From Microvirga thermotolerans (GTDB lineage Bacteria; Pseudomonadota; Alphaproteobacteria; Rhizobiales; Beijerinckiaceae), in the NCBI RefSeq assembly GCF_009363855.1, contig NZ_CP045423.1, positions 3,502,001 to 3,566,000 of the forward strand: a DNA stretch of 64,000 bases, written 5' to 3'. The notes below the pieces were generated by a model that saw only the letters and a list, made by a program, of their open reading frames with translations, was not told where the DNA came from and ran no database searches. The translations under genes and the position numbers were made by a program. Below, one piece after another: positions 26,355 to 35,914 of the stretch (its first letter is position 1; the number at the start of each line of letters is the position of its first letter).

Positions 26355-27299
26355 ATGACCACGCTGCTGATTGCCGAGCACGACAACGCTCAGCTCAAGG
26401 ACGCCACCCACAAGGCGCTCTCCGCCGCCCGCGCGCTCGGCGCGCCGGTGCATGTGCTGGTGGCCGGCGCCGGCGCCCGCGCCGCGGCCGAGGCCGCCGC
26501 GCGGCTCGAAGGGGTGGACAAGGTGCTGCTCGCCGACAGTCCGGCCTATGCGCACGGGCTGGCCGAGCCGCTGGCGGCGCTGATCGTGGCGCTGGCGGGG
26601 CCGTACGGGGCGCTGGTGGCGCCGGCGACGGCGAGCGGCAAGAACGTGATGCCGCGGGTGGCGGCGCTGCTCGACGTGATGCAGGTCTCGGACATCGTCA
26701 AGGTGGTGGCGCCCGACACCTTCGAGCGGCCGATCTATGCCGGCAACGCGCTCCAGACGGTGCGCTCGAACGACGCCAAGAAGGTGATCACGGTGCGCAC
26801 CGCCGCCTTCCCGGCGGCGGGCGAGGGCGGCGCGGCGCCGATCGAGGCGGTCGGCCCGGCGGAGGATCCGGGGGTGTCGCGCTTCAAGGGCGAGGAGATC
26901 GCCCGGTCCGACCGGCCGGAGCTGACCTCGGCGCGGATCGTGATCTCGGGCGGGCGCTCGCTCGGCTCGGCGGAGAACTTCAAGACCTACATCGAGCCGA
27001 TCGCCGACCGGCTCGGGGCGGCGATGGGGGCGAGCCGGGCGGCGGTGGACGCCGGCTATGCGCCCAACGACTGGCAGGTGGGGCAGACCGGCAAGGTGGT
27101 GGCGCCGGATCTCTACATTGCGGTGGGGATCTCGGGGGCGATCCAGCATCTGGCCGGGATGAAGGATTCCAAGGTGATCGTCGCGATCAACAAGGACGAG
27201 GAGGCGCCGATCTTCCAGGTCGCCGATTACGGCATCGTCGGCGACCTCTTCGCCGTCCTCCCTCAGCTCAACGAAGAATTGGAGACTGTCCTCCGCTGA
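26355..27299 (+). CDS. etfA: Electron transfer flavoprotein alpha subunit
   Basis: A 314-residue EtfA with a normal C-terminal FAD domain: [33 protein letters not shown] (quoted in part), [12 protein letters not shown] and [30 protein letters not shown] lies before the ATG. Base composition is even more G+C-rich and GCG/CTG-biased than in its neighbours, which suggests strong expression. The gene ends two bases before the convergent nucleotidyltransferase gene. Confidence 0.95.
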   Translation: MTTLLIAEHDNAQLKDATHKALSAARALGAPVHVLVAGAGARAAAEAAARLEGVDKVLLADSPAYAHGLAEPLAALIVALAGPYGALVAPATASGKNVMPRVAALLDVMQVSDIVKVVAPDTFERPIYAGNALQTVRSNDAKKVITVRTAAFPAAGEGGAAPIEAVGPAEDPGVSRFKGEEIARSDRPELTSARIVISGGRSLGSAENFKTYIEPIADRLGAAMGASRAAVDAGYAPNDWQVGQTGKVVAPDLYIAVGISGAIQHLAGMKDSKVIVAINKDEEAPIFQVADYGIVGDLFAVLPQLNEELETVLR

Positions 27300-27301
27300 G
27301 A

Positions 27302-27895
27302 TCACGGCTTCGGTGGCAGCCGCACCATCTCCTCGACCGTGTCCACGTCCTGGAGAACGGCCGGATCCGTTGTCGGCCATTCCAGCACGTCGCTCCGCCC
27401 GCGAAGAATGGGTCCTGCACCGGTATCGCCCGAGAGGCCTGCAATCGCTGCCTCGAGCCTGCGGGAGATCACGACCGGATTGCCGCGCTGGCCGTGCCGC
27501 ATCGGAACCAGCGCCGCCGGCTCGCCACGGGCTTCCCACTCTTTCACGAGGCAATCGACCAGACCGGCGGTAACGAGCGGCATGTCGCCCAGAAGAATCA
27601 CCGCCGCCCGGGCGGCGGTCGGCAGGGCGGCGAAGCCGGCCTTGAGGGACGTCGACAGACCCTCGGCGTAGGACGCGTTGCGAACGATTCGAACCGGGAG
27701 CCCCGCGAGGCCGGCTTCGACTGCCGCCGCGCGATGGCCCGTCACCACGATTACCGGTTCGGCCGTCGACTGCACGGCTGCCTCGACCGCGTGGCGGACC
27801 AGGGGCTTGCCGTCAAGCGGGGCCAGGAGCTTCGTCCCCTCCCCGAACCGGGTCCCCCGGCCCGCGGCCAGGACGATGGCGGCAATGTCGCTCAT
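27302..27895 (-). CDS. MobA/MocA-like nucleotidyltransferase
   Basis: A 197-residue protein with the nucleotidyltransferase start IVLAAGRGTRFGEGTKLLAPLDGKP (quoted here as IVLAAGRGTRFG and KLLAPLDGKP) and a metal-binding LLGDMPLV. This is the pattern of MocA, which adds CMP to molybdopterin for xanthine dehydrogenase-family enzymes. It overlaps the MoeA-like gene by 4 bp in a block of molybdenum hydroxylase maturation genes, which supports a cofactor cytidylylation role for the two hydroxylases encoded on either side. Confidence 0.82.
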   Translation of the reverse strand: MSDIAAIVLAAGRGTRFGEGTKLLAPLDGKPLVRHAVEAAVQSTAEPVIVVTGHRAAAVEAGLAGLPVRIVRNASYAEGLSTSLKAGFAALPTAARAAVILLGDMPLVTAGLVDCLVKEWEARGEPAALVPMRHGQRGNPVVISRRLEAAIAGLSGDTGAGPILRGRSDVLEWPTTDPAVLQDVDTVEEMVRLPPKP

Positions 27896-28911
27896 TCCTT
27901 GCCTTCGCTCCCGCCACCGGCCCGGGGCTGCGGCCGCGTCACGATCTCCATGAGAAGTCCTCCGACCCCGAGAGCCATGATGTCGGCCCGGGTGACGGGA
28001 ACATCCGCCAGGATCCGGTGCAGCACCCAGTCGAACCCGTTCTCTCGCGGCGACCGGGCGCAGCCCGGAGCGCCGATGACGGGTTTGCCGCCGACGGAGC
28101 CGATGAGAAGCAGGTTGCCCGGATCGACGGGCATGCCGAAATGCTCGACCGCTCCGCCCGCCATCTCGATGCCTGCGGGAATGACATCGCGCCGGTCGGC
28201 AATGGCGGATGCACCGAACACGACGATGAGCTGCGTGTCGTCGCTCGCCTGCCGCACCAGCTCCCGCGCCAGAGCGGTCGAGTCATGGGGCACCCGACAC
28301 TCCGATGCGATCATGGCAGCGGCCGGATCGAGGCGCCTCGCGAGAACGCTGAGCGTCTTGTCGATCACGCCCGGCTTGAGGCCCGGCAGGATGGTCGAAA
28401 CCACTCCCACGCGGCGGCGGACATAAGGAGCGATGCGCAGCGCGCCCTCCCCTCCCCGTGCGATGCCTGCCTCCAGCAGAGTCCCGGGAATCGCATAGGG
28501 GATGATCTTGACGGTCCCCACCATCTCCCCCGCGACCACCGGCTTGTAGGCCGGGAGCGTGGCGGCCGTCATGGCCTCGTCGACCGAGTTCAGGCCGTTG
28601 ATCGCATCCGCATCGACGAGCAGAACACCTGGCGTTTCGGCATACAGGTTCGCGCGCCCGGTGAACGGCTCCTCGACCCTGACGTTCCTCCCGGCCAGCG
28701 CCTTCGCGAGCCGCCAGGCCGCCTCGTCTTCTCCGACATCGCCCTGCTCGGGCCGGGCGGCGATCACGCTCTCAATGCCTGCCTGTTTCAGTTGCGCAGC
28801 AATTTCGGGCGAGACCACGCTTCCTTTCTTCAATACGATTCCGTCCGCACGGACGCTGTGAGCGGCGAGTGCGCCGATAGCCTCCTCAACCGGGACGAGG
28901 CCGAATTTCAC
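27892..28911 (-). CDS. MoeA-like molybdopterin-binding protein
   Basis: A 339-residue protein with a MogA/MoeA-like molybdopterin-binding domain in the second half (FGASAIADRRDVIPAG, then GMPVDPGNLLLIG). It lacks the full MoeA domain set. Such proteins accompany nucleotidyltransferase and XdhC genes in molybdenum hydroxylase clusters and probably help load or modify the cofactor. The GTG at 28911 overlaps the upstream stop (GTGA) and has GGGGAA and GGAGG before it, so translational coupling to the XdhC gene is likely. The specific reaction is unknown. Confidence 0.75.
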   Translation of the reverse strand: MKFGLVPVEEAIGALAAHSVRADGIVLKKGSVVSPEIAAQLKQAGIESVIAARPEQGDVGEDEAAWRLAKALAGRNVRVEEPFTGRANLYAETPGVLLVDADAINGLNSVDEAMTAATLPAYKPVVAGEMVGTVKIIPYAIPGTLLEAGIARGGEGALRIAPYVRRRVGVVSTILPGLKPGVIDKTLSVLARRLDPAAAMIASECRVPHDSTALARELVRQASDDTQLIVVFGASAIADRRDVIPAGIEMAGGAVEHFGMPVDPGNLLLIGSVGGKPVIGAPGCARSPRENGFDWVLHRILADVPVTRADIMALGVGGLLMEIVTRPQPRAGGGSEGKE

Positions 28912-29600
28912 GTTCCCCGCCTCCGCTCTTTCCGGAGCGATGCTATCAGCTCCGCCAGAATGGAAACGGCGATCTCGGGCGGAGAGACCGCACCGATGTC
29001 GAGCCCGATCGGCGCGTGGATGCGCGCCAGGTCTGCCTCCCCGAAGCCGGAAGCGGCCAGGCGTTCGATACGCCGCGCATGGGTTTTTCGCGAGCCGAGG
29101 GCACCGATATAGAAGCACTCCGCCCGAAGAGCCGCGACGAGCGCCGGATCGTCGATTTTCGGATCGTGGGTAAGCGCCACCAAAGCCGTGTAGCGGTCGA
29201 GCTCGATGTCCGCCAGGATCCTGTCCGGCCATTCGGCGATAACCGGCACGCCGGGGAAGCGCTCGGGCGTCGCGAAGGCCGTTCGCGGATCGATGATCGT
29301 GACGTCCAGATCGACCTCTTTCGCCATGGGAGCGAACGCTTGGCTGATATGGACGGCGCCGATGACGAGGACCTTCACCGGCGGCACCTGAACCGCCAGA
29401 AAGTACTCCCGCCCCTCATGCTCCACGAGGCCGCTCCTGCCCTGCCGAACGGCGGCTTCGAGAACGGATGCGAAGGGGTCCCCGTCGAGATCCGCCTGCC
29501 GTACGAGGCGCTGTTCGCCCGATGCGGTATCGGTGACGAGAACGGCGACCCGACGGGCAGACCGTTCTGCGTTGAGATCCGACAGGAGGTCGAGCCGCAT
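28908..29600 (-). CDS. XdhC-type maturation factor, Rossmann-domain part
   Basis: A 230-residue protein covering the C-terminal Rossmann domain of XdhC/CoxF: VKVLVIGAVHISQAFAPM, IDPRTAFATPERF, ALTHDPKIDDPAL, YIGALGSRKTHARR and APIGLDIGAVSPPEIAVS. In the family this protein binds molybdenum cofactor and inserts it, after sulfuration, into xanthine dehydrogenase-type enzymes. The N-terminal CoxI domain is short or missing here and is supplied by a separate gene 115 bases upstream, so XdhC is split in two. Confidence 0.85.
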   Translation of the reverse strand: MRLDLLSDLNAERSARRVAVLVTDTASGEQRLVRQADLDGDPFASVLEAAVRQGRSGLVEHEGREYFLAVQVPPVKVLVIGAVHISQAFAPMAKEVDLDVTIIDPRTAFATPERFPGVPVIAEWPDRILADIELDRYTALVALTHDPKIDDPALVAALRAECFYIGALGSRKTHARRIERLAASGFGEADLARIHAPIGLDIGAVSPPEIAVSILAELIASLRKERRRGT

Positions 29601-29715
29601 GTCCGCTCCCTACGCCCCGTCATGGCAGCAATGCCGCCGGCGACGGCGTTCGAGTGCCGGTTCAGGGCTCATCGAGCCCGATATTGGTGATCCGGAGCTG
29701 GTGCGGACCGGCACG

Positions 29716-30039
29716 CTAATCCACCCGCTCGACGTACACCTTGATCCGTCCGCCGCACGAAAGCCCGACCTGCCATGCCGTCTCGTCGGCAACGCCGAAT
29801 TCCAGCATGCGGGGCTTTCCATCGGCGATGACCTCGAGCGCCTCCGTGATCACCGCTCCCTCGACGCAGCCGCCGGATACCGACCCGAGAAAGTTCGTGT
29901 CTCCGTCGACGACCAGATGACTGCCGACGGGACGGGGGGCCGAGCCCCAGGTTTCGACGACGGTCGCGATGGCGACGCCCCTGCCTTCGCGTCGCCAGAT
30001 CTCCGCCGTCCTGAGGATGTCCGTATCGGTCGAAAGCAT
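29716..30039 (-). CDS. XdhC/CoxI N-terminal domain protein
   Basis: A 107-residue protein equal to the N-terminal domain of XdhC: ATVVETWGSAPRPVGSHLVV, GSVSGGCVEGAVITEA and WQVGLSCGGRIKVYVE. The conserved SGGCVEG and LSCGG cysteine motifs are intact. The ATG at 30039 has GGAG before it; an earlier ATG at 30087 is possible. It probably works together with the Rossmann-domain protein encoded next in the same direction. Confidence 0.83.
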   Translation of the reverse strand: MLSTDTDILRTAEIWRREGRGVAIATVVETWGSAPRPVGSHLVVDGDTNFLGSVSGGCVEGAVITEALEVIADGKPRMLEFGVADETAWQVGLSCGGRIKVYVERVD

Positions 30040-30437
30040 GTCGGCTCCAGGCGCGATGGACCTCTGCCTGAAGAGATCCGCAATCATTCTGCCACTACGC
30101 GGGCTCGTACCGCAACCGGCTCGCGGTCCTACGAATGGGCCTCTCAGGCTTCGCCCCCTGCCACAATTTGCGGGCAGAAGAGACCGATCGAGAGTCTGCC
30201 ACCGAGGGAGCGGTCGCCCGGAGAAACGGCCCGCCATGCCTGCAGGCTTCCGACATTCGACTTCGTCGGTATCCATGCGTAAGCCGACAGGCCTCATGCC
30301 GATATCCTGCCAATGCGAGCCTTGAGCCGCGGCACCGCAACGGATCGATACCGCAGCGCAGCAAGGCTTCGTAGTGACGCCACTCCGGTTTTGCACATAC
30401 TCTTGTCCGAGGTCGGCCGATGTGAGGAGAATGCGAC
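30040..30437. other. Divergent intergenic region between xdhC-type and cox genes
   Basis: About 400 bases. TTTTGCACATACT (30389-30401) followed by GGTCGGCC (30411-30418) weakly resembles regulatory site A. I see no gene, strong hairpin or convincing promoter elsewhere in the stretch. Confidence 0.4.
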
Positions 30438-30899
30438 ATGGCGATGTCGATGCAAGGCGAAGTCATCCTGCCTGCCGACGGGGCAACGGTATGGAGCGCC
30501 CTGAACGATCCCGAGGTTCTGAAGGCGTGCATCCCCGGCTGCCAGGAACTGCAGAAGCTGAGCGACACCGAGTTCCAGGCAACGGCCAAGATTGCCGTGG
30601 GCCCCGTCAAGGCCACCTTCAAGGGCGGCGTCAGGCTGACCGACCTGAATCCCCCATCGAGCTATACGATCAGCGGCGAGGGCCAGGGAGGAGTTGCAGG
30701 CTGGGCCAGGGGCGGGGCGAAGGTTCGCCTTGAAGATGTCGAGGGCGGAACCCGGCTGGTCTACGACGTCGAAGCCCTGGTCGGCGGCAAGATCGCCCAG
30801 CTCGGCGGCCGGCTGATCAATGGGGTAGCCAAGAAGTATGCGGACGAATTCTTCGCGAATTTCGCCAAGATCCTCTCTCCCGCCCAGACGGCCGCCTGA
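30438..30899 (+). CDS. coxG: CoxG-like SRPBCC protein
   Basis: A 153-residue START/SRPBCC-fold protein of the carbon monoxide dehydrogenase subunit G family. The pattern GEVILPADGATVWSALNDPEVL, shown here in part as LPADGATVWSALNDP, then CIPGCQEL and GGRLINGVAKKYADEFF, is typical. In Afipia carboxidovorans CoxG helps anchor CO dehydrogenase to the membrane; in relatives of unknown substrate the role is unclear. GAGGAG lies before the ATG. It heads the cox-type cluster and is followed by 176 bases without a gene before coxS. Confidence 0.88.
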   Translation: MAMSMQGEVILPADGATVWSALNDPEVLKACIPGCQELQKLSDTEFQATAKIAVGPVKATFKGGVRLTDLNPPSSYTISGEGQGGVAGWARGGAKVRLEDVEGGTRLVYDVEALVGGKIAQLGGRLINGVAKKYADEFFANFAKILSPAQTAA

Positions 30900-31075
30900 C
30901 AAGTACTTTCCGGCGTCTGCCGCTCCTTCGCGAGGGTGCTTGACCGTCTACCCCGCCCGGTTCACACTCAACCTCGACGGATCGCTTCCTGCGGTCGTCC
31001 AACAAGAAAACTTGCCGGCGTCCGCGCCTCCCCAAGGTTGGCCGGGTTTCCGGCGCCTGGAGGAGGAATTCGCGC

Positions 31076-31573
31076 ATGACCACCGTCTCGATGACGGTGA
31101 ACGGTCAATCCGTCACCGCAGACGTCGATCCCCGTACCTTGCTCGTTCAGTTTCTTCGCGAACACCTGCGGCTGACCGGCACCCATGTGGGCTGCGACAC
31201 CAGCCAGTGCGGTGCCTGCGTCGTGCACCTGAACGATCAGGCCGTCAAATCCTGCACTGTCCTGGCCATGCAGGCCGATGGCGGCTCGGTCATCACCATC
31301 GAGGGGCTAGCCCAGGGAAGCGAGCTGCATCCCATGCAGGCGGCCTTCCGTGAGCATCACGGGCTGCAATGCGGCTTCTGCACGCCGGGCATGATCATGT
31401 CGGCCATCGACATCGTGAACCGGAAGGGAGCGGCCCTCGACGAGAAGACCATACGCGCCGAACTGGACGGCAACCTGTGCCGCTGCACGGGCTACCACAA
31501 CATCGTGAAGGCCATTGCAGCCGGAGCCCGGGCGATGTCCCAGGTGCCGGCGGCGCGACAGGCCGCGGAATAA
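31076..31573 (+). CDS. coxS: Molybdenum hydroxylase small [2Fe-2S] subunit
   Basis: A 165-residue CoxS-type protein with the plant-type cluster motif [11 protein letters not shown] and the second-cluster motifs CGFCTPGM and [10 protein letters not shown]. Its length and layout are standard. It transfers electrons from the molybdenum centre in CoxL to the flavin in CoxM. GGAGGA lies seven bases before the ATG. It is followed by coxL and coxM in the S-L-M order; the characterised CO dehydrogenase operon has M-S-L. Confidence 0.92.
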   Translation: MTTVSMTVNGQSVTADVDPRTLLVQFLREHLRLTGTHVGCDTSQCGACVVHLNDQAVKSCTVLAMQADGGSVITIEGLAQGSELHPMQAAFREHHGLQCGFCTPGMIMSAIDIVNRKGAALDEKTIRAELDGNLCRCTGYHNIVKAIAAGARAMSQVPAARQAAE

Positions 31574-31695
31574 CAGCCGGCCGGGCCCGTCGGGCGGCCT
31601 CGCCCTCGGAAGGAAGCGAGGGCAGGCGCATCGCGATGCAGCCTCACGTCACCGACGTCTCGGAGCGAAGGCCGGCGAAGACAAGGGAGGAGATC

Positions 31696-34059
31696 ATGAC
31701 CGCGACAGGGATCGGCGCCCCCGTACGCCGCAAGGAAGACCAGCGCTTCGTCACCGGCCAGGGACGTTACGTGGACGATTTCAATCGCCCCGGACAGGCC
31801 TATGCCTATTTCCTGCGCTCGCCCCACGCCCATGCGGCGATCCGCTCCATCGATACGGGCGCGGCGCGGGCCATGCCGGGCGTCCTCGCCGTCTTTACGG
31901 GCGAGGATCTTGCTGCGGACAAGATCGGCGGTCTCATCTGCGGGTGGATGATCCACTCCAAGGATGGGAGCCCTATGAAGGCCGGCCCTCATCCTGCCCT
32001 TGCCCAGGGCAAGGTCCGCTACGTGGGCGACCATGTCGCCGTCGTGATCGCCGAGACGCTGGCGCAGGCCAAGGACGCGGCCGAGGCGATCATCGTCGAC
32101 TACGATGTCCTCCCCGCCGTCGTCGACACAGCGCAGGCCCAGAAGGCGCCCGTCCAGGTCCACGACGTCGCGCCCGACAACACCGTCTTCAGCTGGCATC
32201 TGGGCGACAAGGGGGCGGCGGAAGCCGCCTTCGCACGGGCGAGGCACGTGACGAGCATCGATCTCGTCAACAACCGCCTCGTGCCGAATGCCATCGAGCC
32301 TCGCGCCGCAATCGGCGAGTACGATCCGGGGACCGACGGCTACACCCTTTACACGACGAGCCAGAATCCTCATGTGGCCCGCCTCGTCCTGTCTGCGTTC
32401 ATCGGCATCGCGCCGGAACACAGGCTGCGCGTCATCGCGCCCGACGTGGGGGGCGGCTTCGGTTCGAAGATCTTCATCTATGCGGAAGAGACGGTGTGCG
32501 TCTGGGCGGCAAAGAAGGTGAGACGCCCCGTGAAATGGACCGCCGACCGCACGGAGGCCTTCCTCGCCGACGCTCATGGGCGCGACCATGTCACCCATGC
32601 CGAAATGGCGACGGACGAGAACGGCCGGATCCTGGGTCTGCGGGTCCGCACGACGGCCAACCTCGGCGCCTATCTCTCCACCTTCGCCTCGTCCGTTCCG
32701 ACCTACCTCTACGCCCCTCTCCTCTCGGGACAGTACGACATTCCGGCCATCTACTGCGAGGTGGACGGTGTCTACACGAACACGGCTCCGGTCGATGCCT
32801 ATCGCGGCGCGGGACGTCCCGAAGCGACCTTCGTGCTCGAGCGGCTCGTCGAGAAGACCGCGCGGGAACTCGGACAGGACCCCGCAGAGTTCCGCCGGCG
32901 GAACTACATCAGGACCTTCCCGCATCAGACTCCCGTCATCATGACCTACGACACGGGAGATTACGAGGCTTCCCTCGACAAGGCGCTGGAGCTCGCCGAC
33001 TACAAGGGCTTCCCGGAGCGGAGGCGCGAGAGCGCGCGACGCGGCAAGCTGCGCGGCATCGGCTTCTCCAGCTATATCGAAGCCTGCGGCATCGCTCCTT
33101 CGCAAGCCGTCGGTTCGCTCGGCGCGGGCGTCGGCCTGTGGGAATCGGCGGAGGTGCGGGTGAACCCGACCGGCTCGGTGGAGGTGCTGACCGGCTCCCA
33201 CAGCCACGGCCAGGGCCACGAGACCACTTTCGCACAGCTCGTCTCGGACCGGCTGGGCATCCCTATCGAACAGGTCAGCATCGTCCACGGCGATACGGAC
33301 AAGGTGCAGTTCGGCATGGGGACCTATGGGTCGCGCTCCGGCGCCGTCGGCATGTCGGCGATCGCCAAGGCCCTCGACAAGGTGATCGCCAAGGGCAAGA
33401 AGGTGGCGGCGCATGTCCTCGAAGCGTCCGAGAACGACATCGAGTTCAAGGACGGCAAGTTCGCCGTGGCCGGAACGGACAGGGCGCTCGGCTTCGGCGA
33501 GGTGGCCCTGCAGGCCTATGTCGCCCACAAGTTCTCCGGCCAGGATCTTGAACCCGGCCTGAAGGAGGGCGCCTTCTACGACCCCACCAATTTCACCTTC
33601 CCGGCCGGCGTTCATATCTGCGAGGTGGAGATCGACCCGGATACGGGGGTCACCACCATCGAGCGCTGGACGGCGGTGGACGATTTCGGCGTGATCATCA
33701 ACCCGATGATCGTCGAAGGCCAGGTCCATGGGGGCATTGCCCAGGGCGTCGGTCAGGCGCTCCTGGAAGGAGCCGTCTACGACCGGGACGGGCAGCTCGT
33801 GACGGCGAGCTACAACGACTACTGCATGCCGCGGGCCATCGACCTGCCGTCCTTCCAGGTCGGCATGACGGTGACGCCCTGCCCCTCGAACCCGCTCGGT
33901 ATCAAGGGCTGCGGCGAGGCGGGCGCGATTGCCGCGCCGCCGGCCGTCATCAACGCGATCACGGATGCGCTCGGCCACGAGGACATCTCGATGCCCGCGA
34001 CATCACAGGCCGTGTGGCGGGCCGCGCAGAAGGCGCGCATGCCGATGGCGGCGGAATAA
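31696..34059 (+). CDS. coxL: Molybdenum hydroxylase large subunit, form II CoxL-like
   Basis: A 787-residue molybdopterin subunit. The active-site loop reads AYRGAGR (residues 368-374), the form II signature; true form I CO dehydrogenases have AYxCSFR. The cofactor motif GGGFGSKIF and the catalytic Glu in [12 protein letters not shown] are present. The enzyme is thus a form II or related hydroxylase of unknown substrate; some form II proteins may oxidise CO weakly, others oxidise heterocycles or aldehydes. The ATG at 31696 has GGGAGG six bases upstream. coxM follows after 13 bases. Confidence 0.88.
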   Translation: MTATGIGAPVRRKEDQRFVTGQGRYVDDFNRPGQAYAYFLRSPHAHAAIRSIDTGAARAMPGVLAVFTGEDLAADKIGGLICGWMIHSKDGSPMKAGPHPALAQGKVRYVGDHVAVVIAETLAQAKDAAEAIIVDYDVLPAVVDTAQAQKAPVQVHDVAPDNTVFSWHLGDKGAAEAAFARARHVTSIDLVNNRLVPNAIEPRAAIGEYDPGTDGYTLYTTSQNPHVARLVLSAFIGIAPEHRLRVIAPDVGGGFGSKIFIYAEETVCVWAAKKVRRPVKWTADRTEAFLADAHGRDHVTHAEMATDENGRILGLRVRTTANLGAYLSTFASSVPTYLYAPLLSGQYDIPAIYCEVDGVYTNTAPVDAYRGAGRPEATFVLERLVEKTARELGQDPAEFRRRNYIRTFPHQTPVIMTYDTGDYEASLDKALELADYKGFPERRRESARRGKLRGIGFSSYIEACGIAPSQAVGSLGAGVGLWESAEVRVNPTGSVEVLTGSHSHGQGHETTFAQLVSDRLGIPIEQVSIVHGDTDKVQFGMGTYGSRSGAVGMSAIAKALDKVIAKGKKVAAHVLEASENDIEFKDGKFAVAGTDRALGFGEVALQAYVAHKFSGQDLEPGLKEGAFYDPTNFTFPAGVHICEVEIDPDTGVTTIERWTAVDDFGVIINPMIVEGQVHGGIAQGVGQALLEGAVYDRDGQLVTASYNDYCMPRAIDLPSFQVGMTVTPCPSNPLGIKGCGEAGAIAAPPAVINAITDALGHEDISMPATSQAVWRAAQKARMPMAAE

Positions 34060-34072
34060 GGGAGGGACCGGG

Positions 34073-34879
34073 ATGTACGCGTTCGAATATCACCGTCCGA
34101 CGAGCGTCCGCCAGGCGGCGGAGCTCGCCGCCACGCTCGAGGACCCCAAGTTCCTCGCCGGCGGCCACACGCTGCTGCCGACGATGAAGATGCGACTCGC
34201 ATCTCCGGCCAATCTGGTCGACCTGGGCCGGATTGCCGAGCTTCACGGAATCGAACGTTCTGACGGCTCGATCTCCATCGGCGCCATGACGCGGCATGCC
34301 GAGGTGGCGCAGTCCAGCGAGGTCCGGCAGGCTCTTCCCGCGCTCGCGGAGATGGCCGAGCTCATCGGCGACCAGCATGTCCGCCACCGCGGCACGATCG
34401 GAGGCTCCATCGCCAACAACGATCCCTCCGCGGATTATCCGGCGGCGTGCCTGGCTCTCAAGGCAACGATCATGACGGATCGGCGCAGCATCGCAGCGGA
34501 CGACTTCTTCCAGGGCATCTTCTCGACGGCTCTCGAGGAGGGCGAGATCATCACCCGGGTCTCCTTTGCGCTTCCATCGCAGGCGGCCTATGCCAAGTTC
34601 CGCAACCCGGCCTCTCGCTATGCTCTGGTCGGCGTCTTCGTCGCCAGATATCCGGACGGCGTTCGGGTCGCCGTGACGGGTGCCGGATCCGACGGGGTCT
34701 TCCGGGTTTCGGAGATGGAGCAGGCGCTGAACCGGAGCTTCACCGCCGATGCTCTCGACGGCATCGCCGTTGCGGCCGACGGAATGAACAGCGACATCCA
34801 TGCGGATGCCGCCTACCGGGCCCATCTGGTCGGCGTCATGGCGCGGCGGGCCGTCCAGGCGGCGGCAGCCCGCGGCTGA
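34073..34879 (+). CDS. coxM: Molybdenum hydroxylase FAD subunit
   Basis: A 268-residue CoxM-type flavoprotein with the FAD motifs AGGHTLLPTMKMRLA and TIGGSIANNDPSADYPAA. It completes the S-L-M hydroxylase with coxS and coxL and passes electrons to the respiratory chain or another acceptor. GGAGGG lies seven bases upstream of the start. A 120-base gap follows before the MoxR-type gene. Confidence 0.92.
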   Translation: MYAFEYHRPTSVRQAAELAATLEDPKFLAGGHTLLPTMKMRLASPANLVDLGRIAELHGIERSDGSISIGAMTRHAEVAQSSEVRQALPALAEMAELIGDQHVRHRGTIGGSIANNDPSADYPAACLALKATIMTDRRSIAADDFFQGIFSTALEEGEIITRVSFALPSQAAYAKFRNPASRYALVGVFVARYPDGVRVAVTGAGSDGVFRVSEMEQALNRSFTADALDGIAVAADGMNSDIHADAAYRAHLVGVMARRAVQAAAARG

Positions 34880-34999
34880 TACCACAGAGACCGTCGGCCT
34901 TGTGCCGGGATGCCGCGCCTGCCAAACTGCGCAGGATCTGGGAAAGACACCTGCCCGGGCCGAGCCTGGGCATCGTGCTCTTGAGGAGCAGCAAATCCC

Positions 35000-35914
35000 G
35001 TGGCCGACCGACCCGGTTCAATCGACGAGACTCTGGCGCTCTTGAAGCGAACCGGCTACATCCCCGACCGTTCGCTGGCGACCGTGCTCTTCCTCGCGCT
35101 GAGGCTCGGGCGTCCCCTGTTCCTCGAAGGCGAGGCCGGGGTTGGAAAGACGGAAATCGCAAAGGTGCTGTCCACGGCCCTCGGTCGCCGGCTGATCAGG
35201 CTCCAGTGCTACGAGGGTCTCGATGTCGCCGCTGCCGTCTATGAGTGGAACTATGCCGGGCAGATGATGGCGATCCGGCTTGCGGAAGCGACGGGCGCTG
35301 TCGACCGGGACACGCTTGAAGGCGACCTCTTCGCGGAGCGCTACCTTGTGAAGCGGCCGCTCCTGCAGGCGCTCGAGGCGGACACCGCAGGCGCCCCGGT
35401 TCTCCTGATCGACGAGCTCGACCGCACCGACGAGGCTTTCGAGGCATTCCTGCTCGAGGTGCTCTCCGACTTCCAGGTAACGATTCCGGAACTGGGGACC
35501 ATCCGAGCGGAACATCCGCCGATCGTCCTCATCACATCGAACCGGACCCGAGAAATCCACGACGCGCTCAAGCGCCGGTGCCTGTATCACTGGGTGGATT
35601 ATCCGGACGCGCAGCGTGAGCTTGCCATCCTGAGCAGCCGCGTCCCGGGCGCTCCCGAGCGGCTGTCGAGGGAGATCGTCGCTTTCGTCCAGGCAATCCG
35701 CAAGGAGGATCTGTTCAAGGCTCCGGGCGTGGCCGAGACGCTGGACTGGGCATCCGCCCTGGTGGAGCTCGATGCCGTCGCTCTCGATCCGGCTCTCGTG
35801 TCGGACACCCTCGGCGTCCTTCTGAAGTACCAGGACGATATTCAGAAGATGCAGGGCAGCCGGGCAAAGGCCGTGCTCGACGAGGTTCACGGCCGGATGA
35901 GGGTTGCGGAGTGA
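35000..35914 (+). CDS. coxD: CoxD-type AAA+ ATPase (MoxR family)
   Basis: A 304-residue MoxR-type ATPase with Walker A GEAGVGKTE, Walker B VLLIDELDR and sensor SNRTREI. CoxD in Afipia carboxidovorans is needed to assemble the [CuSMoO2] site. Here, beside a form II hydroxylase that has no active-site Cys loop, it probably acts as an unfolding chaperone in cofactor insertion. A GTG start is used, with GAGGAG ten bases upstream. The stop overlaps the coxE start (GTGA). Confidence 0.88.
   Translation: MADRPGSIDETLALLKRTGYIPDRSLATVLFLALRLGRPLFLEGEAGVGKTEIAKVLSTALGRRLIRLQCYEGLDVAAAVYEWNYAGQMMAIRLAEATGAVDRDTLEGDLFAERYLVKRPLLQALEADTAGAPVLLIDELDRTDEAFEAFLLEVLSDFQVTIPELGTIRAEHPPIVLITSNRTREIHDALKRRCLYHWVDYPDAQRELAILSSRVPGAPERLSREIVAFVQAIRKEDLFKAPGVAETLDWASALVELDAVALDPALVSDTLGVLLKYQDDIQKMQGSRAKAVLDEVHGRMRVAE

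Noticed and set aside
31696..34059. A true (form I) aerobic CO dehydrogenase
   Set aside because: The active-site loop is AYRGAGR, not AYxCSFR, so the copper-binding cysteine is missing.
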